Shown: positions 1 through 10,648 of the stretch, one piece after another | Layout: each line of letters begins with the position of its first letter | How positions within the stretch are numbered: position 1 is the first letter of the stretch | DNA from: Haberlea rhodopensis | Taxonomy: Eukaryota; Streptophyta; Magnoliopsida; Lamiales; Gesneriaceae | Assembly (NCBI GenBank): GCA_907163345.1 | Contig: CAJQUN010000056.1 | Coordinates: forward strand, 2,976,001 to 3,040,000 | Length of the DNA stretch: 64,000 bases | Direction of reading: 5' to 3' | Program-made: the position numbers and the translations under genes | Notes under the pieces: generated by a model | Told to the model about the DNA's origin: nothing | The model's database searches: none | The model's input: the letters and a program-made list of their open reading frames with translations, nothing else

Positions 1-274
1 GCTAAGGGAAAAGAGCTTCTCGGGTCAAAATGTACAAAGTAAAGATCACTAATACTTATAATCGGAGGGTACGACCAAAGGCCTTTCAGGTTGGAGACCT
101 TGTTTTGCGACAGGCTAATCCAGCCGGTGATGTAAGGAAATTAGAACCAAAGTGGGAAGGCCTTTCAAAGTTAAAGTGGTGATCGGACGATGATCGTTGA
201 AGTTGGAAGATCAACAAGGCCGAGAGCTAAGCAGGCCTTGGAACATTCACATCCTCAAAAAATATTTCATATGA
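1..274 (+). pseudogene. Ty3/gypsy Tat-type pol remnant (integrase C-terminal end)
   Basis: Decayed 3' end of a Ty3/gypsy polyprotein. In the frame through position 30 one reads a block with YNRRVRPKAFQVGDLVLR, then KLEPKWEG. This is the conserved tail of the integrase in Tat/Athila-type elements (usual pattern: YN.RVRPR.F..GDLVLR, then KL.P.WEGPY). The frame is broken at about 178. A second frame carries the final segment ELSRPWNIHILKKYF and stops at 272-274. The stop at 3-5 and the later shift show the copy is dead. What follows (tandem-repeat 3' UTR, antisense ORF, LTR) fits the downstream part of a Tat element. Family assignment is from recognised motifs only. Confidence 0.75.
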
Positions 275-289
275 TGTAATTATTTCCCT

Positions 290-1076
290 TTTATGTGAGA
301 TATGAATAAAATGAAGTTGTTTCTATTGTTATTATTGTTTAAGTCCATACGCTTGTGATGTTCGAGCAATACTCCTTTCAATTAATGTGTTCGTGATGTT
401 CAAATACAGTTGGTTGTAGTGGTTAAGTCAATATGCTCGGGATGATTGAGCAAAAATCATTTTAATTAATGTGTTCGGAATGTTCAAATCAGTTGGTTGT
501 GGTGGTTAAGTTAATATACTCAGGATGTTAGAGCTTGTTCAAGTTTTATTGTTTACACGTGGGATAAGGATGTTCGGTCCATGTTTAAACCTAAAATTTG
601 TTTAAGTGATGGTGCTCGGATGTTCGAGCTTGTTCAAGTTTTATTGTTTACCCGTGGGATCGGGATGTTCAGTCCATGTTTAAACTTAAAAGTTGTTTAG
701 TGATGGTGCTCGGGATGTTCAAGTTTGTTACACTTTTATTGTTTACTCGTGGGACCGGGATGTTATGTTTAAACTTAAAATTTATTTAAGTGATGGTTTT
801 CGGGATGTTCGAGCTTGTTCAAGTTTTATTTTTTACTCGTGGGATCGGATGTTCGGTCCATGTTTAAACTTGAAATTTGTTTAAAGTGTTGGTGCTCGGG
901 TTGTTCGAATACAGTTGGTTGTGGTTGTTAAGTTAATGTGCTCGGGATGTTCGAGCTTGTTCAAGTTTTATTGTTTACTCGTGGAATCGGGATGTTCGGT
1001 CCATGTTTAAACATAAAATTTGTTTAAGTGGTTGTGATATTATGTTCGAGCTTCAAGTATTATTGTTTACTCGTGG
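290..1076 (+). repeat. Tandem repeat array, ~96-bp unit, first part
   Basis: Degenerate head-to-tail copies of a ~96-bp unit. Recurring landmarks are atgtttaaac, tgctcgggatgttcgag, caagttttattgttta and ctcgtgggatcgg. Spacing of the atgtttaaac landmark at 581, 676, 764 and 860 gives unit lengths of 88-96 bp. At 345-540 and near 905-940 there are variant units containing cagttggttgtggt. The array lies directly after the Tat pol end, where Tat/Ogre-group elements are known to carry hypervariable tandem repeats in the 3' UTR. Short open frames here (for example 693-884) are repeat artefacts. Confidence 0.9.
1072..1076. repeat. Target-site duplication (left) of solo LTR
   Basis: CGTGG at 1072-1076 and again at 2350-2354, exactly flanking the LTR at 1077-2349. 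The duplicated bases belong to the tandem unit (ctcgtgggatcgg), so the pre-insertion site reads as a normal repeat unit. Confidence 0.9.
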
Positions 1077-2349
1077 TGATCGCGATTATTTAAAGAATAA
1101 AATTCCAAAGCAGCGCGATTATACCGCAAGTGCACGGGTCAAGTTTTAGTATAGATAGGAAGAATACAGATTGTCGAACCCACATGGACTAACAAGCAAG
1201 TACCAAATAAGATTTCTTTAAACTATATTTAACCTACGATAATTAATTAATAAGTTAACTAATAACTAAATTAAACTACTCTACTCCAACCAAAACAATC
1301 GATGATCACGAGAAAAGTCACAAGAAAGAATTATCAAGACAATGATTCACCTAACCAATTCCTTACTATTCTTTTATCCAACAATCTCTAAGGTGACGGG
1401 TTTTTTGAATTTATTCAATATACTCTATCGATCTATATTAAACCTAACACCAAATTGAAACAAGTAACTTTCGTTCACTTAGTTAACAATTCGATATTGA
1501 ATGAAACTTTATGAAAACCACTAACTTTAGATTAAATAACCTAAAGCTATCACTCATATGTGATTTTATCTTTCGACCTAAAGTTAAACACACGTCATGA
1601 ATTATTATGTTCTATTATAATTTTATCTTTCTATCTCAATTATAATAACTAGAATCATCCAAAGTTGGCCAAACATTCAAAAGAATTAAGTTCAATAAAA
1701 CATGAACATAGAAGATGTAGGAATTCAATCACAATATCAAAGGAAAAACTATGTTTAAGATATCTCTCAATCATCAAACACAGCAAATCCAATATTCATT
1801 CAAAACTAAAATAGAAAAGCAAGAGCAAACTCCAAAGTCGACTTCGTTCGTTGATTCTCGATCCTTCCCTCGCTTCTTTCTTGATCGTACTCATCGATTA
1901 TCTTGTTGGCTTGTTCCAATTCTTAGGATATATTTTGTGGTGAAGGTGGATGATGGTGATATGGAGGATGGTATGATGGAGGCTAATCCTAGGTCTCAAA
2001 GTCTCCCCTCGTGCCCAATTTATAGAGGAAAGGGGATATTAAGCTTCCTTGTTGGACACAAACTCTATAAGGAATTTATTTTTCAGAAAACTCTTCCGGG
2101 TGATCGATCGAGACATGAGACCGATCGATTGAGACATCTGATTTTTCTTTTCTTTTCTTTCTGTCTTCGACGTGTTCACTCAGTTGGTCCTTTTTCATCA
2201 TTTTTGGCAAATTTCCTCTATTTTTATGCATTTCAACATTGATTCCTGAAACATACAAATCTATACCAAAAAAACGTAAAATCATCTAGGAATCAATACT
2301 AAAACATTAGAAAAGCACATCTAAATAAGTGTAAAAACGACACTTATCA
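1077..2349 (-). mobile_element. Athila-like solo LTR, reverse orientation
   Basis: 1273-bp LTR read on the minus strand. It begins TGATAAGTG and ends in ATCA, bounded by a perfect 5-bp TSD. Its sequence parallels the two LTRs of the Athila-type element at 7943-13256: same start, same gatcgatc-rich part (here near 2100-2130), and the same terminal block with catggactaa and caagttttagtatagat (1139-1195). There is no internal sequence, so this is a solo LTR left by LTR-LTR recombination. The 163-aa frame at 1751-2242 has no recognisable domain and is not called a gene. Confidence 0.88.
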
Positions 2350-4030
2350 CGTGGGATCGGTATGTTCGGTCTATGTTTAAACTTAAAATTTGCCTAACTA
2401 TTGTTGCTCGGGATGTTCGAGCTTGTTCAATTTTTACTGTTTACTCGTGGAATCAGGATGTTCTGGTCCATGTTTAAACATAAAATTTGCCAAACTTTTG
2501 GTTCTTGGGATGTTCAATCTTGTTCAAGTTTTATTTTTTACTCGTGAGATCGGGATGCTCAATCAATATTTATACTTAAATTTTGTTTAAGTGATTGTGC
2601 TTGGGATGTTCGAGCTTGTTCAAGTTTTATTGTTTACTTGTGGGATCGGATGTTCTGTCCATGTTTAAACTTGAAATTTATTTAAAGAGTTGGTGCTCGT
2701 GATGTTCTAGATTGTTCAAGTTTTATTGTTTACTCGGGGGAACATGATGTTCGGTCTATGTTTAAGCTTAAAATTTGCCTAACTGTTGGTACTCGTAATG
2801 TTTGAGATTGTTCAAGTTTTATTGTTTACTCGTGGGATCGGATTCCCGGTCAATGTTTAAACTTATAACTTGTTTAAATGATGGTGCTCATGATGTTCAA
2901 CTTGTTCAAGTTTATTATTTACTCGTGGGATCAAGATGTTCGCCCAATGTTCAAACTTAAAATTTGTTTAGTGATGGTGCTCGGGATGTTCGAGATACTT
3001 CATGTTTTACTGTTTACACGAGGGGATCGAGTTGTTCGGTCTATGTTTACAATTAAAATCTACCTAACTGTTGATGCTCAGGATGTTCGAGGTTATTCAA
3101 GTTTTATTCTTTACTCGTGGGATCGGGATGTTCGATCCATATTTAAACTTAAAATTTGCCCAACGGGTTTGTTCAAGTTTTACTGTTTACTCGTGGGATC
3201 AGGATGTCTAGTCTATGTTTAAATTAAAATTTGCCTAACTTTGGTGTTCCTGATGTTCGAGCTTGTTCAAATTTTCCTGTTTACTCGGGGGATTGGGATG
3301 ACCGGTCCACGTTTAAACTTAAAATTTATTTAATGGTGCTCGAGATGTTTGAGCTTGTTCAAGTTTTATTGTTTACTCGTGGGATCGGGATATTCGGTAT
3401 ATCTTTAAACCTAAATTTGTTTAAGTGATGTGCTCAGGATATGCGAGCCTGTTAAAGTTTTAATGTTTACTCGTTGGACCGTGATGTCCGTTCCACATTT
3501 AAAATTAAAATTTGTTTAAGTGATGGTGCCCGGGATGCTCGAGCTTGTTCAAGTTTTATTGTTTACTCGTGGGATCGGAATATCCGGTCCATGTTTAAAC
3601 TTGAAATTTTGTTTAAATTGTTGGTGATCGGGATGTCCGAGCTTGTTTACTTTTATTGTTTACTCGGGGGATTGAGATGCTCGATCTTTATTTAAACGTG
3701 AAATTTGTTTAAAGTATTGGTGCTTGGGATGTTTGAGATTGTTCAAGTTTTATTGTTACTCGTGGGATCTGGATGTTCGGTCTATGTTTAAACTTAAAAT
3801 TTGCCTAACTATTGGTGCTCAGGATTTTCGAGTTTGTTCAAGTTTTATTGTTTACTCGTGGGATTGAGATATTCAGTCTATGTTTAAACTTAAAGTTTGT
3901 TTAAGTGATGGTGCTGGGGATGTTCGAGTTTGTTCAAGTTTTTTTGTTTACTTGTGAGATCAGGATGTTCGGTCCATGTTTAAACTTAAAATTTTCCTAA
4001 GTGTTGGTGCTAGGGATATTCGAGCTTTAT
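2350..4030 (+). repeat. Tandem repeat array, ~96-bp unit, second part
   Basis: Continuation of the array after the solo LTR, about 17 further degenerate units with the same landmarks (gtttaaactt, tgctcgggatgttcgag, tcaagttttattgtttactcgtgg). Units differ by substitutions and small indels, so the array is old or has not been homogenised recently. It ends about 4025, where non-repetitive DNA leading into the antisense ORF begins. Frames in the array (for example 2878-3222) are artefacts of the unit length. Confidence 0.9.
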
Positions 4031-4179
4031 CAACCAAAAAGGAAAGAATATACACTTTCATTAAAACCAAAATGAATAGTACATGGGTAAAAAATTGAGC
4101 ATGAAATACATCCCTATATTACAGTTCGAACACCTCGGATGGAAGGTTATCATAACAGCCCCTTGGTCGAGGACTTCCT

Positions 4180-6459
4180 TTAAGTTCCCTTAGGTGGATA
4201 CACTTTCACCTCAAACTGACGAGCACAAGCTTTAAACCATTGCTCGAAAAATTTGGAGGCACAGTCGGACACCATATTGTTGTACTCCTTGGACTTCAAA
4301 TATGGACTTCTCTTGTGAGAACTGCTCGGATAGGGTCTTGTGGATCTCTTCAAATTAACCTCGAGGGCCTTCTTCGCTGCGTCCCTGGCATTTTTAGCAG
4401 CAACTAGAGGTGTCAAAATGGGCCAGTCCGCCTACCCAAATGAGTTGTCCTGTTTAGCTCTGCCTCTAGGCGGGTTGGAAAACCTTCAACCTAACTCAAC
4501 CCGCGGCGGATTGCGGGTTAGGCAGGCTAACCCGCCAAAAAATAAAAAAAATAAAATTTTACAATGATTAAAATTATTTTATAAATTTCAATAAATCATA
4601 TTTTAATTAACTAATTCAACTTTTATTATAAAATACTTAATTGACCCAACCAGTGGGCCAACCTACCAACCTCCCAACCCAAATTGGTTGGCAAGACGAG
4701 ACTAAAAAACATTTGCCCAACCCGCCTATTTGACGGGTTGGGTTGGGCCAACCGGATGGGCCCAACCGATTTTGACAGCTCTAGCAGCAACGCACTGCTC
4801 CTTTAGCTCGACCATGTTCTTATGAATCTCCTCATCCCAGATTTTGACCCGGTCCACCTCATCGGTACGAGCTGGCTTCAGACCGAGCGTAGTGGAAGCG
4901 ATTCAGAATCTCCCCAGCAATCATGTTGGCCTGCACAAAAATACAAAGAACAATTAGCCAAGGCAAAAACACTTTGCTGATCCGCAGTAAAGAAAATATA
5001 CCTTCACAACAGAGGTGGAGAAATCATTCACCAGGTTGTTGAAGGCAAATTCACGAGGTGCTTCTGGTCGGGACTGTTACGAAGGAAGGAAAGAATGGAG
5101 TGTGAGATTTTGGGACCGGGTTTTTTGAGGAAAGAGACATTTGGAGAATAGTTCCATCGCAGATGGACGTAGGCTGCTCGACCGTCCAGGGGCAGGTTGG
5201 GATGAGGCAGGAAGAGTAGATGGTGTGGTTTTCTTGGCGGGGTGGGGTTTTGGAGGTCTAGCCTTGGCCCTCGGGTGCAACCCTCTTACGAGACCGATGA
5301 AATAAATGCTCTGCCTCCGGTAGTTTTGTAATGTCTATAATGAGAGAGGTAGGAGGAGCCCCGAGGAGAGAAGCTGAAGACCTAGGGGTCTTCTCAGAGG
5401 AATGGGCTGCAATGGCGGCATATCCTGTTGCAGGGGCAGCAGATCCTGTTATCTGCCCCCAAGCTTCGCCCTTATGGTCCCTAGCCTTCAGGTTGGCAGC
5501 CATCCTTGACTTCATCATCTTCTCCTCTGCATCAAGAGAACAAAGAAGTTAGTCCACATGAAGTAACCACTATTGATAAAAGGCAAGAAGAGCTCGGGAT
5601 GCTCACCGAGGATCATGTGCAATGATTCACCCTTCGGGCTCAGCATGAACAAGTACAATAGCCCATTGTCGACCAGCTCTGCCAAGTTGTAACGCTGGTT
5701 GTCAAGTATCCGATGAGCAGACATGTACGGTTCTTCCTCAAGGAGACCCTTGATCGGTTTTGCCCTCGGGAGAATCTCTCTCCACACCATTGGGCAGCCC
5801 CAAGGCTAAGATGGACGAACAAGGAATTAAAATTTTTTCCAATGTATTCTTAAAGAGGGTAGTTCTTAAGGAAACCAACACCTGTACAGGAGGAAAAAGT
5901 AAAAGAGTCCAACCTCTTTCTTGTTTAGTTGGAAAAAAACAATGAAAAAATTTGGTGGTAGGGGAGAAACCAAGGAAAAAAAGAATTATAAAAAAAGCCC
6001 GCCATCAGTCTATAGCTGTTGGAGAAAAGTTGGCTAAGAGAAACAATATAATAATTAGATATGTCAAGAAAAAATACAGGGCTTGAAAAGCGAAGACCCG
6101 TCAGAACTTATCAATGAAAAAAAGATAATAACCCTTGAGGGGAAGTTGAGGGCAAGAGTCCTGGGAGGATCAATAATGGAGATATCCTCTGGAATCTCCC
6201 ATTTAGCTCGGATCGGGGAGAGATGCTGGTTGGAACAAACGCTCGATTCATAAATTTTGAACCAAGGGACCTTGGCTTCCACCAAGACCTATTTGGTCTC
6301 ATACTGCTCGTTCTCCCTCCAAAGAACCAAAAGAGCTACATGTCTCCCCGCTATCCGAGGAGGAAGAATGAATAGGGTGAAGAATTGAAGCTCCCTCCCC
6401 CATGTAAGTACCATATTGGTCAATCTCCTGCATCGAGGATTATCAGAAGAAGAAGACAT
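4180..6459 (-). pseudogene. Decayed antisense extra ORF of the Tat element (unknown function)
   Basis: Reads opposite to the pol remnant. The start is MSSSSDN at 6459. Protein-like blocks follow at ~6285-6064 (WFKIYESSVCSNQHLSPIRA), 5790-5515 (RYNLAELVDNGLLYLFMLSP), 5518-5258 (low-complexity, Ala/Ser/Pro-rich) and ~4980-4180. The last block looks coiled-coil-like (AAKNARDAAKKALEV) and ends QFEVKVYPPKGT followed by a stop. The blocks are in different frames, separated by stops or possible introns, and the last is split by a MITE at 4405-4783. Extra ORFs upstream of gag or antisense after pol are known in Tat and Athila elements; the position here fits such an antisense ORF. I do not recognise a function. 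A captured host gene fragment is an alternative. Confidence 0.55.
4405..4783. mobile_element. hAT-type MITE
   Basis: 379-bp non-coding element with near-perfect terminal inverted repeats: left end TAGAGGTGTCAAAATGGG, right end (reverse complement) TAGAGCTGTCAAAATCGG. It is flanked by a perfect 8-bp duplication, gcagcaac at 4397-4404 and 4784-4791. An 8-bp TSD with TAGAG-type ends is diagnostic of the hAT superfamily. The interior carries repeated gggttggg/cccaaccc-like blocks and an A/T-rich centre. It sits inside the antisense ORF. Confidence 0.9.
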
Positions 6460-6566
6460 ACTTGGTTGGTGGAAGTTTTAATGTGCTGAAAATAAGAAGT
6501 CTGTTCATTAAAATATTGTTAGCTTGGAAGGAAGCTGAAGCAGACTGTTAAAATGACAGGATATGA

Positions 6567-7218
6567 TACATAGACACTCCTAAAAATCATTCGGTACAAT
6601 GTCGGACACTTCTCGAACACCGACACTTCTGAGACACTCATCGAACATGTGTCGCACATGCCACATGACGTGTCGTTAATTTTATTAAAAAATAAAATCG
6701 AAAACCCGTTCGAACAATCCCCACAAAAGCGAACACTCGTATCGGGTGATGGGTGTGTACGACACAATAATGACACTTTTGGGTGTTAATTGTATGATTT
6801 AAAAAGTTTCTCGCTAAAATGAAATTTAAACTTGTTAGTTAAACTTTATTTTAGATAATAGATATTTGTTGTTAGTATGAGTGATACAATGATGATTTCT
6901 GTGTCATACACTTATATATATATATTACTTTTAAAGTTAGTAATAATAATTTTGGTATTATCTTTTATTTGGACGTGTTTGTTAAACTTTATGTTAATTA
7001 AAGTAATATGTATTGGTGTTAGTATGAGTGATACTGATGATTCCATTGACATGCATTTATTTTTATGTTTCTTTAATTTGGTAAGAATATTTTTTGTAGA
7101 TTTTACATGGTAAAATGTGAATTTTAGTATTTTCCATTGACATGCGTGTCACAACCGTGTCGTATCCTGAAAATTTTGAAAATTTGGGTCGTGTCGTGTC
7201 AGTATCCGTGCAACGTAG
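6567..7218. mobile_element. Candidate non-autonomous TIR transposon
   Basis: About 652 bp between near-identical 14-bp direct repeats, atgacaggatatga (6553-6566) and atgacaagatatga (7219-7232). The subterminal regions are rich in GTGTC/GACAC words (tagacactcc at the left, gggtcgtgtcgtgtcagtatccgtg at the right). The extreme ends are only roughly inverted. The long duplication suggests a Mutator-like element with part of the flank matching by chance, but the superfamily is unproven. The centre is A/T-rich and non-coding. Confidence 0.5.
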
Positions 7219-7731
7219 ATGACAAGATATGACCGTGTATTTATAAGGCAAGGTGAACCGTCGAAAGATCAGCACCATTGAATAAAAATCGGATGAACGG
7301 TCACAGATTAACCTCGGGAAAACAAACATCGTGAAGAATCGTTTAAATCAGGCGGTGAAAAGAAGGGGAAAAAGTCCCGAGCAGAAAAAATCCTGGATTT
7401 TACCCGAGGATGATAAACCAAGACCTCAAGTTTCAACATTACTCGTCTTACTTTACTTTAAGGGTGAGGTGATGTCACAGGAAGAATACGCCTCGTCGGG
7501 TAAAATCCCACGTCAGTGCCGAGCAAGAAATGTCCGACCAAAGTAGGTGTTTGCTCGGCCCACGTGGTCGAACAACAGCTGAAGACCCGGACATAATTGC
7601 CAGTCAGCACGGACGGATGAACGTGCATTGATGATGTGCGGATTTCTCGGACACATCTTGAGCCAACCATGCCACGACCATGGACATATCACGTTCTAGA
7701 TTTGTTGCGCCTTAACTGCTGAATGTAGCAC

Positions 7732-7740
7732 TATACAAAA
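7732..7740 (+). promoter_or_regulatory. TATA-like box in Tat LTR
   Basis: TATACAAAA followed by gctctcag and A/T-rich DNA, ~200 bp before the inferred end of the LTR. This is the expected place for the U3/R boundary. Motif match only. Confidence 0.4.
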
Positions 7741-7942
7741 GCTCTCAGAAAAAGTAAGCTCATTCCGTTTGACACACTCACCCGATCAGAAACATTAAAC
7801 ATCTCGATTATTCTGTTTTTCATTTAATTGCTCAAATATTATATTAGAATAGTGTAAATTATCTTTGTTTACAATGGAAATTTATACTGGACCAGGTCCC
7901 GTAGTTTTCCCTTTGTTTTGAAGGGTTTTCCACATAAGACAT

Positions 7943-9136
7943 TGATATCTGCCATTTTTTAGCTTATATATCTATGCTTTCTTGTTATATTCTATATTAA
8001 GCTTTTTACTATTAATTTGTATGTTTCACAAACTTAGGTGAAAGTACGAGTAAATGAAGAAAAATAGCTAAAAACGATGAAAAAGAACTCAACCGAGCCA
8101 ACACGTTGAAAAAGGGATAAGAATCTCAAGTTTTGTTGAAAAGAAGCTCCCGGTCGATCTTCAGAAGAGCCACCGATCGATCGGTAATTGTCGAAGCTAA
8201 GGAAGAAATTTTAGAGTTTTACCAGTTGATCGGTAGAACATCCATCCATCGATCGATAAATGACGATGGTTGAAGAATAAGATTGTTGGAATTACCAATC
8301 GATCGGCAAACAAGTAGCGATCAATCGGTAAGCGATATAATGTTTAGATATTGTTTCCTTTTGAAGAGTTTTTTCTTTGTCTTTAAACATTTTGTTTAGT
8401 TTTACTTCATTATTATGAACAAAATTTATTAAGATTAGGGAATCCTTTGTTTTGAACATATGACTTGATTATTGGTTATTGATTGAATTCATATATCCTA
8501 TATGCATAATGTATGTTCTTAATACTTTTAAAATAGTAGCTACCTTTGAATTGATATTAGTTATCATGATTGAGGTTGACCATACGATATTGTGATACGA
8601 CACAGTAATTTGTGTCGTGGATTTCGGATTGAGATCGAGAGATGAGATCAAATACACGTGTGATATCAATAGATTACCCAATCTAAGGCTATTAGTTTTC
8701 ACAAATCTCAATGCAATATTGATTGTTCAATAAGGACACGTGAGTGGCTTATTGCAGGTTAATATTAGGTTTGATATAGCTTGACCATCATTTATTGAAT
8801 AAATTAGGAAAACTCGCCAACTTAGAGATATCTAGATATTCAATCGAGGGTCATAGTGGATTACATTGTGAACCGATGTCTTGATAATCTTCTCAAGTGG
8901 AATTTTCTCGTTAACTTTGATTTGCTTGGTTGTATTAGTAGTTTAATTAATTAGTATTATATTGAATTAATTATCGTATGTTAAATATAATTTAAAGTAT
9001 CTTATTTGGTACTTACATTTAGTCCATGTGGGTTCTACACTTCTACTTCTCATAATCTATTCTAAAACTTAACAATAATGCACTCGCGGTATAAAGTGTG
9101 CATCGATAGAATTTATTATTAAATAAAGTGAGATCA
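7943..9136 (+). repeat. Athila 5' LTR
   Basis: Begins TGATATCTGCCATTTTT and ends gagatca. It matches 12036-13256 along its length, with shared blocks gtgaaagtacga, gaactcaaccgagcca, ccgatcgat-type words and cacgtgagtggcttattgca. The 5' and 3' LTRs differ by many substitutions and by segments present in one only, so the insertion is old. It carries gatcgatcgg-type repeats at ~8150-8340. Confidence 0.82.
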
Positions 9137-9141
9137 AGTTT

Positions 9142-9159
9142 TTGTTGTCACTGTCGAGA
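9142..9159 (+). promoter_or_regulatory. Degenerate primer-binding site (tRNA-Asp type)
   Basis: TGTTGTCACTGTCGAGAC just after the 5' LTR. It aligns with the Athila primer site complementary to tRNA-Asp, and most differences are C-to-T or G-to-A. This is the pattern left by cytosine methylation and deamination. Confidence 0.6.
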
Positions 9160-9279
9160 CTAATTTTAATATTATCATATGAGATTTTTTGACTGTCATT
9201 TAACCATGGCTTTTATTTATATATTTATTTTCAAAAAAATATATTTTATTTTATTATTGTTTTTCTTGTGAGGTATTTG

Positions 9280-9821
9280 GGATGCTTCATCAACAAATCT
9301 TAACAAGCTTTAACCAACAATATTCAGAGCCGTTTTATGCATTTTGGGAGAGATTCAACGAGTTGGCGAGCACATTCTGGCACCATGGTTTTTCAAACTA
9401 CGCCCTTCTTCAGTTTTTCTACAATGGATTGGATGAGGAAACACAAGAATGAGTATATAACGGAGCTTTGACAACCGGTAGGCCACTGTTTGATAGAGAT
9501 GAAACAGTGTGTTGCACCTATTTAATGATATGTCGGATTTCGAATATCATCGGCATTGAGATCCTTCACTGCATGGTTGGAGCCACCAATACCCACCAGA
9601 GCATCACTACCCTCATTTTACACACCAACACATTCGAGCATCACATAGAGAATATGGATAGTTCTGAAGCAGACATGGCTCAGTTGGAGGATACATTACT
9701 TAGATTCATGACATCATATGAGAAATTGTGGAGAGCCAAACAAAATCTACACGTCACCCGGAGCAGCAATTGTCGATCCTCGTGGAAACATTTCCAACGA
9801 GTTGCCAAGAGAAAGAGATGA
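9280..9821 (+). pseudogene. gag: Athila gag remnant
   Basis: Partial gag (capsid) frame. Readable motifs are YAFWERFNELASTFWHHGF and LLQFFYNGLDEETQ, matching the Athila/Tat gag pattern 'F..AWERFKELL..CPHHG....L.Q.FYNGL'. An in-frame TGA at 9450-9452 (probably from CGA) interrupts it. The frame continues to a stop at 9819-9821 through a segment ending LWRAKQNLHVTRSSN. No zinc knuckle follows and no pol is present downstream, so this copy could move only with help, if ever. Confidence 0.75.
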
Positions 9822-10119
9822 GATCTAGAAATCAAAGGGTGACGGAACAAGTTTGATTACATGATGATGAATGCTCCACCAACCAAGTTTGGGGGAGTGA
9901 TCTGACTCATAAATAAGATTCAAGAGAATATGAGCCTCTTCAAGTGATTGAGCCAACATTGGAATGGTTATCTGAGGAGTTCCTATGGATAGATGAGCCG
10001 AGTGTGATGTTGGAGAAGGAATATATTTTTGAACATGATGACTTGAGCCCATCGATGACGACATGTTCTATGACTTATGTGCATCTGTTTTTCCCATCGA
10101 TGCCAACTTCAACACACTA

Positions 10120-10148
10120 CCCCCCACCCCCCCCCCCCCCCCACCCCC
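10120..10148 (+). repeat. Poly-C tract
   Basis: Nearly pure C run interrupted by two A residues in the non-coding part of the Athila element. It also adds artefactual Pro/His repeats to overlapping frames. Such runs are prone to assembly or sequencing length error. Confidence 0.9.
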
Positions 10149-10150
10149 AA

Positions 10151-10648
10151 GAGATCAAGACAAACCAATAATCATTCTCCCATGCCTACCATTTCAAGAC
10201 GAGTGTTGTTGGAGCGACGAGCGTCAAGTGTTCATATCTTGCCAAGCTTGAGGGCATACACAATAGAGACCCATATGTAGTCTCATATGATACTTACTAT
10301 GGGCGGAAGCCGCTATTTGATGGTTAATTCTAATGGTCAAGCCGACGACTAGAGATCAAGTGCTTCTTGGCAGCCAACCCAAGCAATATTATTTTTTATG
10401 AGATCAAGACAAACCAATAATCATTCTCCCATGCCTACCATTTCAAGACGAGTGTTGTTGGAGCGACGAGCGTCAAGTGTTCATATCTTGCCAAGCTTGA
10501 GGGCATACACAATAGAGACCCATATGTAGTCTCATATGATACTTACTATGGGCGGAAGCTGCTATTTGATGGTTAATTCTAATGGTCAAGCCGACGACTA
10601 GAAATCAAGTGCTTCTTGGCAGCCAACCCAAGCAATATTATTTTTTAT
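10151..10648 (+). repeat. 249-bp tandem duplication
   Basis: Segment 10151-10399 is repeated head-to-tail at 10400-10648 with very few differences (for example gccgctattt versus gctgctattt, and agagatcaag versus agaaatcaag). The duplication is far younger than the LTR divergence of the host element. The first copy directly follows the poly-C tract. Confidence 0.9.

Larger units (their letters stand above)
6546..7942 (+). repeat. Probable Tat 3' LTR (left part, interrupted)
   Basis: Non-coding DNA after the antisense ORF with features of a Tat LTR. There is a possible TG start near 6546 (tgttaaaatgac), a TATA-like box at 7732-7740 (TATACAAAA), and a U5-like stretch at ~7890-7940 (cccgtagttttccctttg then gaagggttttccacataa). 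It is interrupted by the TIR element at 6567-7218 and by the Athila element at 7943. The likely continuation is 13257-~13290. Boundaries are approximate because no second LTR is present for comparison. Confidence 0.5.

Noticed and set aside
1751..2242. 163-aa plus-strand frame
   Set aside because: Falls wholly within the reverse solo LTR; no domain, and the other Athila LTRs do not keep it open.
290..4030. Possible centromeric satellite
   Set aside because: The array directly follows a Tat pol end and precedes an extra ORF and LTR, so a retroelement 3' UTR repeat explains it better.
7938..7942. TSD for the Athila element
   Set aside because: gacat before the 5' LTR does not match aaaat after the 3' LTR, so no duplication is claimed.
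9468..9821. Stand-alone 117-aa gene
   Set aside because: It is the continuation, after a TGA at 9450-9452, of the Athila gag frame that starts upstream.
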